A DNA stretch of 12,045 nt from Patescibacteria group bacterium UBA6130. Its GTDB lineage: Bacteria > Patescibacteriota > Microgenomatia > UBA12405 > UBA6130. The DNA is taken from positions 1 to 12,045 of the forward strand of contig DIVO01000013.1 in assembly GCA_002428285.1 (NCBI GenBank), read 5' to 3'. The notes below the pieces were generated by a model that did not search any database, was not told the DNA's origin, and was given only the letters and a program-made list of their open reading frames with translations. Positions 7,233 to 12,045 of the stretch are shown piece by piece (position 1 is the stretch's first letter; every line of letters starts with the position of its first letter). The translations under genes and the position numbers were made by a program.

Positions 7233-8094
7233 AAAGACAATTAGCCGATCAGTTATAAATACTCTCACTTATGCAGGCTTTTATAACTCGTCATTAACCT
7301 CTAAAGAAATATATCTTCGTTTAATTTCTTCCAAGCCCATCCATCAATCTGAAGTTGAGAAAATAATTGAGGAATTAAAACAGCGGGGTAAATTGAAAAC
7401 AAAAAATGGAAAATATTCACTGGCTCAGATTAGTGATCGGGAAAATAGTGATTTCAGACAAAAACTGAATAAGGCAAAAAAAGATTTAATGGTTCTAAAA
7501 AAAATTCCCTGGCTAAAGTTTATTGGTATTTCCGGGAGTGTTGCCTCACATAGCAGTAAAAAAGAGGATGATATAGACGTTGTTCTTATTGCTTCTCATC
7601 ACAGACTTTGGTTGACGAGATTGTTGGTAATGTTTTTAATGAGGATATCGGGTAAAAAAATTAGGAGATATGCTTCAAGTTTTTATAAAGATTATTATTG
7701 CTTTAATTTATTACTTAGCGAACCTGACCTCAGGCTCCCGTTAGAAAAACGCAATTTATTTAATGCCTATCAGTTGTATTTTATAGATAGCATATTAGAT
7801 AAAAATAATTTGAAAAAGAAACTATATTTGCAGAATAAATATTGGGTTAAAAAATACCTAGCTAATTTCGCTGATACAATTACAAAAGACAATGCCTCAA
7901 CTGCTGGTAACTCATTTGATGCAATTATTTTAGGTGTGAATATTGGGAAAATATTTGGCTGTATTGATAACCTTGCATTTAAGGCACAAAGAGAATATAT
8001 GTCTAAAAAGTTAAAAAAAGAAATTATTACCCGAAATTATGCTTTTTTTCATCCTAAGGATAATAGTCGGATTATTTCAGAGAAATTAAATTGA
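7222..8094 (+). CDS. Winged-helix plus nucleotidyltransferase-domain protein
   Basis: Protein of 290 residues from the ATG at 7222. Residues 5-70 resemble a winged helix-turn-helix (SVINTLTYAGFYNSSLTSKE, then VEKIIEELKQRGKLKTKNGK as recognition helix and wing). The centre holds a DNA polymerase beta-type nucleotidyltransferase signature, GSVASHSSKKEDDIDVVLI, with GS at 105-106 and the metal-binding D-x-D at 117 and 119. The C-terminal part is helical, with a motif NKYWVKKYLANF (about 206-217) that I associate with similar proteins in candidate-phyla genomes. Such proteins transfer a nucleotide to a small molecule, RNA or protein; the substrate here is unknown. The ATG overlaps the end of the solute-binding gene by 11 bases, so translation is probably coupled. 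A TTG at 7201 would add seven residues, but the homologous region begins after the ATG, so 7222 is preferred. Confidence 0.8.
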   Translation: MACKKTISRSVINTLTYAGFYNSSLTSKEIYLRLISSKPIHQSEVEKIIEELKQRGKLKTKNGKYSLAQISDRENSDFRQKLNKAKKDLMVLKKIPWLKFIGISGSVASHSSKKEDDIDVVLIASHHRLWLTRLLVMFLMRISGKKIRRYASSFYKDYYCFNLLLSEPDLRLPLEKRNLFNAYQLYFIDSILDKNNLKKKLYLQNKYWVKKYLANFADTITKDNASTAGNSFDAIILGVNIGKIFGCIDNLAFKAQREYMSKKLKKEIITRNYAFFHPKDNSRIISEKLN

Positions 8095-8098
8095 CTTC

Positions 8099-8127
8099 TT
8101 GACAAAAAACGTCTTTGCCAATAGAAT
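8099..8127 (+). promoter_or_regulatory. Sigma-70-type promoter of groES-groEL
   Basis: TTGACA (8099-8104, perfect -35) and TAGAAT (8122-8127, five of six at -10) are separated by exactly 17 bases. Transcription should start near 8134, leaving a leader of about 109 bases before groES. It is the best promoter in the window and begins only five bases after the upstream stop codon. Confidence 0.8.
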
Positions 8128-8128
8128 A

Positions 8129-8155
8129 TTATCAGATCAGTATCTCAACTGATAA
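8129..8155 (+). promoter_or_regulatory. CIRCE-like inverted repeat over the groESL start site (candidate operator)
   Basis: TTATCAGAT (8129-8137), a nine-base spacer, then AACTGATAA (8147-8155). Eight of nine arm positions are complementary. The 9-N9-9 layout and 27-bp total equal those of CIRCE (TTAGCACTC-N9-GAGTGCTAA), the HrcA operator found at this position before groESL in many bacteria, and 11 of 18 arm bases match CIRCE. The element begins two bases after the -10 and spans the predicted start site, where a bound repressor would block transcription. No hrcA is in the window. The left arm would be largely untranscribed, so it is more likely a DNA operator than an RNA hairpin. A T run follows it, but terminator function directly at a promoter is unlikely. 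Confidence 0.5.
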
Positions 8156-8236
8156 TTTTTTATATCTTTAGATCAAAATTTTTTATATCTTGCTCTGAAG
8201 ATCAAAAATAATTATTTTATATATTTTTCTGGAGAT
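8155..8236 (+). repeat. Direct repeats in the AT-rich groESL leader
   Basis: ATTTTTTATATCTT occurs twice without a mismatch (8155-8168 and 8178-8191, period 23). Each copy is followed by GATCAAAA (8171-8178 and 8200-8207) after a short variable gap. A third, degenerate unit ends in GGAGATCTAAAAA, which contains the groES Shine-Dalgarno GGAGA (8231-8235, seven bases before the ATG). The first ATCTTT (8164-8169) can pair with GGAGAT through four Watson-Crick and two G-U pairs, and ATCTT (8188-8192, read across the second copy) can pair locally with AAGAT (8199-8203). Confidence 0.55.
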
Positions 8237-8242
8237 CTAAAA

Positions 8243-8548
8243 ATGCCAAAAACAAAAACCAAAATAATTCCTGCTCCCGGTTACGTATTAATTAAACCTC
8301 TCAAAGAAGAAAAAACCACCGCTTCGGGTATAGTGCTTCCCGATAGTCACGAAGAAAAACCTCAGACAGGCGAAGTTGTTGCCGTTGGAACAGAGGTTTT
8401 GATGGGTGGTTCTAAAGTTAAAGCTCCTGTTAAAAAAGGAGATAAGGTGATTTTTAAAGAGTGGTCGGGCAATGAATATAAGCCTGATGGAGCAAGTACA
8501 GAGTTGATGTTCATAAAGTTTGAAGACATTTTAGGAATTATTAATTAA
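8243..8548 (+). CDS. groES: Co-chaperonin GroES
   Basis: GroES of 101 residues, normal family length. Seven subunits cap the GroEL ring and release it in step with ATP hydrolysis, enclosing folding proteins in the cytoplasm. The beta-barrel core begins IIPAPGYVLIKPL; the mobile loop that contacts GroEL is EEKTTASGIVLPDSHEEKPQ (about 23-42), with the hydrophobic IVL contact present. GEVVAVG and KKGDKVIFKEWSGNEYK are further family signatures, and the end FIKFEDILGIIN matches the usual closing strand. GGAGA lies seven bases before the ATG. groEL follows after 27 bases, in the standard operon order, and both are controlled by the promoter and CIRCE-like repeat upstream. Confidence 0.97.
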   Translation: MPKTKTKIIPAPGYVLIKPLKEEKTTASGIVLPDSHEEKPQTGEVVAVGTEVLMGGSKVKAPVKKGDKVIFKEWSGNEYKPDGASTELMFIKFEDILGIIN

Positions 8549-8575
8549 TCAATTAAATATTTGGAGGATTGAATT

Positions 8576-10225
8576 ATGGCAAAACAGATAATTTTTGGCG
8601 AGAAAGCCAGACAAAAACTATTAGAAGGAGTCGAGATAATTTCCCAGGCTGTTGTAACTACTTTAGGTCCAAGAGGTCGCAATGTTGCTTTAGACAAAAA
8701 ATGGGGAGCTCCCAATGTTATTCATGATGGTGTTTCTGTTGCTAAGGAAATTGACCTAGAAGAACCTTTTGAAAACATGGGTGCTCAGTTGGTTAAAGAA
8801 GCTGCTTCAAAAACTAACGATGATGCTGGCGATGGTACTACCACAGCTACGCTTTTTGCTTGGTCTATGATCAAGGAGGGATTAAAAAATGTTACTGCCG
8901 GATCTAATCCCATGTTAATAAGAAAAGGTATCGAAAAAGCTACCCAAGAAGTGGTTGATGAGCTTAAAAGACTTTCAAAGCCCGTGAAAGAACAGGGAGA
9001 AATTGAGCAGGTGGCTACCATTTCTGCGGGAGATAAAGTAATAGGCGAAAAAATTGCCCAGGTTATTGAAAAAGTTGGCAAGGACGGAGTAATTACCGTT
9101 GAAGAAGGCAGAGGACTGGAGATAGAGGTTGATTACAAAGAGGGAATGGAATTTGATCAGGGTTATGCTTCCGCTTACTTTGTGACCAATCCGGAAACTA
9201 TGGAAGCAGAAATTGATAATCCTTATATTCTTTTAACTGATAAAAAGATTTCCAATGTCCAAGAGCTTCTTCCCTTTTTAGAGAAGTTGGTTAAAGTTAC
9301 CAAAAATTTTGTTATTGTTGCCGATGATGTCGATGGTGAAGCTTTAGCAACCTTAGTGGTTAACAAATTAAAGGGAACCTTTAATGCTTTGGTTGTCAAG
9401 GCACCTGGATTTGGCGATAGGCGGAAAGAAATGCTTGAAGATGTAGCTGTATTAACGGGAGGCACAGTAATTTCCGAGGATACTGGTCGAAAGCTGGAAT
9501 CTATCGAAGTTGAAGACTGTGGCCAGGCAGAGAAAGTTATAGCTGACAAAGACAATACAAGAATAATTGGCGGTTCAGGTGGGAGTGCAGCTATTAAAGC
9601 AAGGGTTTCACAGATAAGAACTGCAATTTCCAAAGCAGATTCTGATTATGATAGGGAAAAATTGCAAGAAAGACTTGCCAAGCTTACTGGAGGAGTTGCC
9701 GTTATTCAGGTTGGGGCAGCGACTGAGATTGAAATGAAAGAAAAACAGGAAAGAGTTAAAGACGCAGTTGAGGCTACTAAGGCAGCTGCATCCGAAGGCG
9801 TTCTTCCAGGCGGAGGTATTTCTTTCTTAAAGGCCAAAAGAGTACTTGAAAAGATTAAGGTCGAAAATAATGAAGAAAAAATTGGTGTAGATATTGTTCG
9901 TATTGCTTTGGAGCAACCTGTGAGATGGTTGGCAAAAAATTCTGGTATGGACGATGGTTACGTCTTGCGAACTATTGAAGATAAATTGGCAAAGGGAGGC
10001 AAGAATGCTGATTATGGTTTTAATGCCAATACGACCAAATTTGGCTCAATGCTTGATCAGGGTATTCTTGATCCTGTCAAGGTGGGTAGAAGTGCTCTTC
10101 AGAATGCGGCTAGTGTTGCCTCAATGGTATTAACTACCGAGGTGCTAGTCACAGATATTCCTGAAGAGGAAAAAGAACCCCAAATGCCTCAGGGAGGTAT
10201 GGGTGGTATGGGAATGGGTATGTAG
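8576..10225 (+). CDS. groEL: Chaperonin GroEL (60 kDa)
   Basis: Full-length GroEL of 549 residues. It forms the double-ring ATP-driven folding chamber in the cytoplasm. The start AKQIIFGEKARQKLLEGV, the nucleotide loop TLGPRGRNVALD (about 29-40) and GDGTTTAT (about 85-92, D86 matching the E. coli D87) are all present. The catalytic aspartate equivalent to E. coli D398 is D396, within ERVKDAVEATKAA. The apical domain spans roughly 190-370. The protein ends in the glycine-methionine tail GGMGGMGMGM typical of group I chaperonins. GGAGG (8563-8567) lies eight bases before the ATG, the strongest ribosome site in the window. Transcription ends at the hairpin centred on 10266. No truncation or key-residue loss is visible. 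Confidence 0.98.
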   Translation: MAKQIIFGEKARQKLLEGVEIISQAVVTTLGPRGRNVALDKKWGAPNVIHDGVSVAKEIDLEEPFENMGAQLVKEAASKTNDDAGDGTTTATLFAWSMIKEGLKNVTAGSNPMLIRKGIEKATQEVVDELKRLSKPVKEQGEIEQVATISAGDKVIGEKIAQVIEKVGKDGVITVEEGRGLEIEVDYKEGMEFDQGYASAYFVTNPETMEAEIDNPYILLTDKKISNVQELLPFLEKLVKVTKNFVIVADDVDGEALATLVVNKLKGTFNALVVKAPGFGDRRKEMLEDVAVLTGGTVISEDTGRKLESIEVEDCGQAEKVIADKDNTRIIGGSGGSAAIKARVSQIRTAISKADSDYDREKLQERLAKLTGGVAVIQVGAATEIEMKEKQERVKDAVEATKAAASEGVLPGGGISFLKAKRVLEKIKVENNEEKIGVDIVRIALEQPVRWLAKNSGMDDGYVLRTIEDKLAKGGKNADYGFNANTTKFGSMLDQGILDPVKVGRSALQNAASVASMVLTTEVLVTDIPEEEKEPQMPQGGMGGMGMGM

Positions 10226-10251
10226 GTAAAAACGAAAAACAGTTGGTTATT

Positions 10252-10281
10252 AAAAAGCCCTCCAAATCGGAGGGCTTTTTT
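10252..10281. terminator. Bidirectional intrinsic terminator between groEL and tRNA-Cys
   Basis: A GC stem, GCCCTCC (10257-10263) with GGAGGGC (10269-10275), closes a five-base loop AAATC. It is flanked by five A on the left and six T on the right, so it works on both strands. It ends groESL on the plus strand and the convergent tRNA-Cys transcript on the minus strand, four bases beyond the tRNA 3' end. Confidence 0.93.
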
Positions 10282-10284
10282 GTG

Positions 10285-10355
10285 AGGCCCGGGTGGGACT
10301 CGAACCCACGGTAGCGGTTTTGCAGACCGATGTGTTGCCTCTTCACCACCGGGCC
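10285..10355 (-). tRNA. trnC: tRNA-Cys, anticodon GCA
   Basis: On the minus strand the acceptor arms GGCCCGG (10355-10349) and CCGGGCC (10292-10286) pair over seven bases, with discriminator U73, the identity base of tRNA-Cys. The T arm is GTGGG-TTCGAGT-CCCAC. The D arm is short (GTG with CAC), as usual for tRNA-Cys. The anticodon loop CTGCAAA has GCA at 10323-10321. The outermost anticodon-stem pair (27-43) is a U-C mismatch. Length is 71 bases and no CCA is encoded (the discriminator is followed by CAC), so the CCA-adding enzyme must complete it. Confidence 0.95.
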
Positions 10356-10366
10356 TTAACACAATT

Positions 10367-10372
10367 ATTCTA
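10367..10372 (-). promoter_or_regulatory. Possible -10 of the tRNA-Cys gene
   Basis: TAGAAT on the minus strand lies 11 bases before the mature tRNA 5' end, giving a leader of about four bases. No strong -35 is seen. Position and sequence are right, but it stands alone in AT-rich DNA. Confidence 0.35.
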
Positions 10373-10475
10373 ACATAATTTGAACTAAAACGGATTTCTT
10401 TTTCAGTATAAATATAGACGATACTGTTGAAGAAAAATATTTTGGGTTAAATTAAGAGAAAATATTGTTCAATTA

Positions 10476-10484
10476 TGGTATATT
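10476..10484 (+). promoter_or_regulatory. Possible extended -10 promoter for the 168-aa gene
   Basis: TGGTATATT combines the TGn extension with a -10-like TATATT. A start near 10491 would give a leader of about 120 bases before the ATG at 10612. The rest of the 10356-10611 gap is about 75 percent A+T, holds two copies of TTTATTAATA (10570-10579 and 10592-10601) just before the gene, and shows no further RNA gene or reading frame that I can support. Confidence 0.25.
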
Positions 10485-10611
10485 GTCAGTGTGGTTAGAT
10501 ATTTATTTAACTAATATATTTACTCTAGAAATAATACTCCTTAATATTAATCAAGATTTTCCCGTTCATTTTATTAATACTACTCAAGTTATTTATTAAT
10601 AAGGTAATAAT

Positions 10612-11118
10612 ATGGAAAAAATAGGGCCAATATCTTACGAGTTAATTAATCAAGAGGTTAAAAACATAGATCATTATCATTGGGATAGAATTGGTCTATT
10701 TGAAAGAGGAATTCAGATTATTGATGGACAGACAATGGAGTGTGAGATGCTTCCTTTCGCTGAAGAAAATGAAAAACATTGGAATAAGGTTTATGCGGTT
10801 TCACAGCAGAACAATTGGTATTTAGATGATGATGAATATTTTCTGACCTTATGGGCAAATTCTCAAAGAAAAGATCTTCTCGAAAAATTTTCAGAAGTAG
10901 ATATGGATTACTTTTACCTACGTGATGTTTTAACCACCATTGATGGTATAGATCGTGATCGTGATCAGATGGGAGAAGAGCTGATAAAATTATGTGACAA
11001 TTGGGGTTTGCTATCACACGGTTTGGCTGATAAAGAAGAGATCGGAGAGATGCTTAAGGTGTATAAAGGACTAATTAGCGCCCATAGAGTTGAAGTTGAT
11101 TACTATCGAAAAAGATAG
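10612..11118 (+). CDS. Hypothetical soluble acidic protein, 168 aa
   Basis: I do not recognise a family. The protein is rich in D, E, W and Y, has no signal peptide or membrane helix, and looks like a small cytoplasmic alpha-beta protein. Notable stretches are an acidic-aromatic run NNWYLDDDEYFLTLWANSQ (about 64-82), DYFYLRDVLTTIDGIDRDRD (about 99-118, encoded partly by a short GATCGT repeat at 10950-10965), and a helical C-terminus with several histidines and basic residues at the very end (YYRKR). AAGGT (10601-10605) lies six bases before the ATG and acts as the Shine-Dalgarno. Codon use matches the neighbours, so recent transfer is not obvious. It stands alone between tRNA-Cys and a structured intergenic region, with no operon partner to hint at function. 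Confidence 0.8.
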   Translation: MEKIGPISYELINQEVKNIDHYHWDRIGLFERGIQIIDGQTMECEMLPFAEENEKHWNKVYAVSQQNNWYLDDDEYFLTLWANSQRKDLLEKFSEVDMDYFYLRDVLTTIDGIDRDRDQMGEELIKLCDNWGLLSHGLADKEEIGEMLKVYKGLISAHRVEVDYYRKR

Positions 11119-11159
11119 GAAGATTAATTCTTTTTAAAAAGCTAATCGTAATTTGACTT

Positions 11160-11289
11160 TAAAGCGGGCGGTAAAGCATTATGGGCTTGGATCAGGTATT
11201 TTTCCACCTCGGGGAGGGGTGGAAAAATAAATTCAGGTTTAAAATGCTTCAAACACGTTGGCGATATGGTCTTATCGCTTTATTTTTTT
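11160..11289 (+). other. Structured convergent intergenic region (candidate 3' UTR structure or small RNA)
   Basis: A perfect 12-bp inverted repeat, TATTTTTCCACC (11197-11208) with GGTGGAAAAATA (11218-11229), sits inside a second pairing of AAGCATT (11174-11180) with AATGCTT (11243-11249). An outer TAAAGCG (11160-11166) can pair with CGCTTTA (11276-11282), in competition with the terminator hairpin. The inner hairpin has T before and A after the stem on both strands, so it is not an intrinsic terminator. A weak promoter reading (TTGACT 11153-11158, CATTAT 11177-11182, 18-base gap) would start an RNA near 11189. Otherwise this is the 3' UTR of the 168-residue gene. The pairings are seen; that it is a functional RNA is inference. 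I matched it to no known RNA class. Confidence 0.35.
11261..11289 (+). terminator. Intrinsic terminator on the plus strand
   Basis: GCGATA (11261-11266) pairs with TATCGC (11273-11278) around a six-base loop and is followed by TTTATTTTTTT. The stem is short but the T tract is strong. It would end the 168-residue gene transcript or a small RNA from the region just upstream, eight bases before the stop of the convergent HIT gene. It lacks a T tract on the minus strand. Confidence 0.6.
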
Positions 11290-11296
11290 AGTCTTG

Positions 11297-11719
11297 CTAC
11301 TTTAGCAGTTTCACCAAGCTTTTTATTTCCTCTTTTGCTAAATCTTTGAATAACTCATTTTCTTTTATCTGGGACTTTTTATAAACCGCATCTTTATTAC
11401 TTCTTGGTTGCAAGTGAAAATGAAGGTGGTTAACTTTAACTTTTCCTTGGGGAATAAAAGGCCGGTAATTCTGTCTTATATCGCAACCGGGGGCAAGTTT
11501 TTTTAATATTTTTTCTTCATATTTAACCAACATTTGTAAGAGTTCTAAGATCTCTTTCTTTGTCAGCTGAGAAAGTTTTTCTCTGTGTTTTATGGGCGCA
11601 ACCAGTAGATGACCCCGCATTAATCTTGGATTGCTTAAGAAAACAAGGGTATGTTTTCCTTTCTCAATTATTCTAGTTTTTTCTTTATCAATGGTACAAA
11701 AAGGACAAGTATTGTCCAT
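11297..11719 (-). CDS. HIT family nucleotide hydrolase/transferase-like protein
   Basis: Protein of 140 residues, normal for the histidine triad family. Family members (Hint, Fhit) cleave nucleoside phosphoramidates, adenylylated compounds or dinucleoside polyphosphates; the substrate here is not known. The triad HLHFHLQP lies at residues 98-105, with H98, H100 and H102; the last is the expected nucleophile region, although the motif is shifted toward the C-terminus and followed by only about 35 residues. The N-terminal CPFC (5-8) and a distal H45 suggest the usual bacterial zinc-binding form. LMRGHLLVAPIKHREKLSQL (33-52) is the canonical family strand and helix. No Shine-Dalgarno is seen; a TATAAT lies 11 bases before the ATG. 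It is convergent with the 168-residue gene. Confidence 0.92.
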   Translation of the reverse strand: MDNTCPFCTIDKEKTRIIEKGKHTLVFLSNPRLMRGHLLVAPIKHREKLSQLTKKEILELLQMLVKYEEKILKKLAPGCDIRQNYRPFIPQGKVKVNHLHFHLQPRSNKDAVYKKSQIKENELFKDLAKEEIKSLVKLLK

Positions 11720-11730
11720 GGGACTAATTT

Positions 11731-11736
11731 ATTATA
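11731..11736 (-). promoter_or_regulatory. -10 element of the HIT gene, near-leaderless
   Basis: A perfect TATAAT on the minus strand ends 11 bases before the ATG. The start would be near 11724, leaving a leader of about five bases without room for a ribosome-binding site. No good -35 is found at 16-18 bases. Confidence 0.5.
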
Positions 11737-11762
11737 CAGGGCAAATGAAAGTTGGCATTTCC

Positions 11763-11785
11763 ATTTCCACTTTGGTGGTGGAAAT
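11763..11785. repeat. Inverted repeat upstream of the HIT gene
   Basis: ATTTCCAC (11763-11770) pairs with GTGGAAAT (11778-11785) around a seven-base loop. Its arms resemble those of the perfect repeat at 11197-11229 on the other side of the HIT gene (TTTTTCCACC and GGTGGAAAAA). It lies upstream of the HIT -10, where a regulator could bind, and is not followed by a T run on either strand. Confidence 0.4.
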
Positions 11786-11822
11786 ATAATCGATTGAGCA
11801 AAAATCTTAAAGCTTAATATTG

Positions 11823-12045
11823 GTAGGCTAGGAGTCAAGCTAATCACGAACCATCGACCCCCGACTTAATCACAGACAAGTCGGTTGAACAACAATAAAT
11901 ATTAAAAACAAAAGGGTGTTTGGGTGGGCTAGGAGACTGTAACTACACGAACATCTCCCCGACTTAATCAGCGACAAGTCGGTTAAACAGCAAAAGAACC
12001 AAAAACAAAAGAGTACTTGAGTGGGCTAGGAGACTGTAACTACAC
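11823..12045. repeat. Tandem array of 97-101 bp hairpin-bearing units, continuing past the window
   Basis: Three successive units begin at 11823, 11924 and 12021 (periods 101 and 97); the third is cut by the window end after 25 bases. Shared blocks are GGCTAGGAG, CACGAAC, CCCCGACTTAATCA, GACAAGTCGGTT and an A-rich tail with AAAAACAAAAG. Each full unit holds a hairpin CCGACTT-10-AAGTCGG (11861-11884 and 11959-11982). Just before it, unit 2 has GGAGA (11932-11936) pairing with TCTCC (11954-11958). The same place in unit 1 has GGAGTC with GACCC, changed in sequence but still partly pairing. No reading frame spans the units, and the period is not a multiple of three. The rest of the 11720-12045 gap holds the HIT promoter and the hairpin at 11763. 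Strand and function are unknown; it is neither CRISPR nor an insertion sequence. Confidence 0.75.

Noticed and set aside
8095..8242. Canonical CIRCE element before groES
   Set aside because: No TTAGCACTC-N9-GAGTGCTAA is present; only a repeat of the same geometry with 11 of 18 matching bases, reported as a separate candidate.
9223..9633. 136-residue open frame antisense to groEL
   Set aside because: It lies wholly inside groEL on the other strand, has no ribosome site and no recognisable domain; it is a codon-bias shadow.
10285..10355. tRNA-Cys as a genomic-island integration site for the right-hand region
   Set aside because: The tRNA 3' end, where integration normally occurs, faces groEL; no integrase or repeated 3' end is seen.
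10718..11017. 99-residue open frame antisense to the 168-aa gene
   Set aside because: The plus-strand gene has the Shine-Dalgarno and coherent composition; the antisense frame has neither.
11122..11147. Terminator for the 168-aa gene (GATTA...TAATC around CTTTTTAAAAAG)
   Set aside because: The centre is a perfect palindrome without a loop, the stem has almost no G-C pairs, and there is no T tract after it.
11197..11229. Intrinsic terminator
   Set aside because: The T run precedes and the A run follows the stem on both strands, so no U tract would follow the hairpin in either transcript.
11823..12045. CRISPR array
   Set aside because: Units are about 100 bp with similarity along most of their length, rather than short identical repeats separated by unique spacers, and no cas gene is in view.
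11823..12045. Integron attC sites
   Set aside because: GTTGAAC and GTTAAAC after each hairpin fit the GTTRRRY core, but no matching RYYYAAC inverse core lies at the other end, and a spacing near 100 bp leaves no room for cassettes.

Overview
The window is AT-rich, gene-dense and mostly ordinary bacterial DNA in the standard bacterial code. No in-frame UGA recoding is needed in any long gene, which argues against the Gracilibacteria/SR1 code. The gene content (ComF, a coiled-coil SpoIID/LytB protein, a VanW protein, a solute-binding protein anchored behind a long disordered tail, an orphan nucleotidyltransferase, short overlaps, weak Shine-Dalgarno use) looks most like a Candidate Phyla Radiation (Patescibacteria) genome, perhaps Microgenomates. 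That placement is inferred from gene style, not from a marker-gene tree.

Layout. Positions 1-1167 hold a leftward block: comF, then a 107-residue unknown protein, then the first 34 codons of a small membrane protein coupled to it by an ATGA overlap. From 1280 a rightward block runs to 8094. It contains a secreted SpoIID/LytB-type protein with an N-terminal coiled coil, a membrane-anchored VanW protein with PG-binding-like repeats, an 815-residue membrane-tethered family 1 solute-binding protein, and an overlapping winged-helix/nucleotidyltransferase protein. The first three act outside the membrane and suggest a cell-envelope locus. From 8099 a strong sigma-70-type promoter drives groES-groEL, which ends at a strong bidirectional terminator shared with a convergent tRNA-Cys(GCA). 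The right-hand part holds a 168-residue orphan protein, a structured convergent intergenic region, a leftward HIT-family hydrolase, and the beginning of a 97-101 bp tandem repeat array with conserved hairpins that runs off the window end.

Most notable are three things. (1) The tandem array from 11823 looks like repeated structured RNA or DNA modules and matches no class I recognise. (2) A 9-N9-9 inverted repeat sits on the predicted groESL start site with the geometry of CIRCE but a different arm sequence. (3) A perfect 12-bp inverted repeat at 11197-11229 has its T tract on the wrong side to be a terminator. Several genes also have a -10-like hexamer only 7-11 bases before the ATG and no Shine-Dalgarno, which suggests leaderless transcripts. 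No mobile element, CRISPR array or rRNA was seen.
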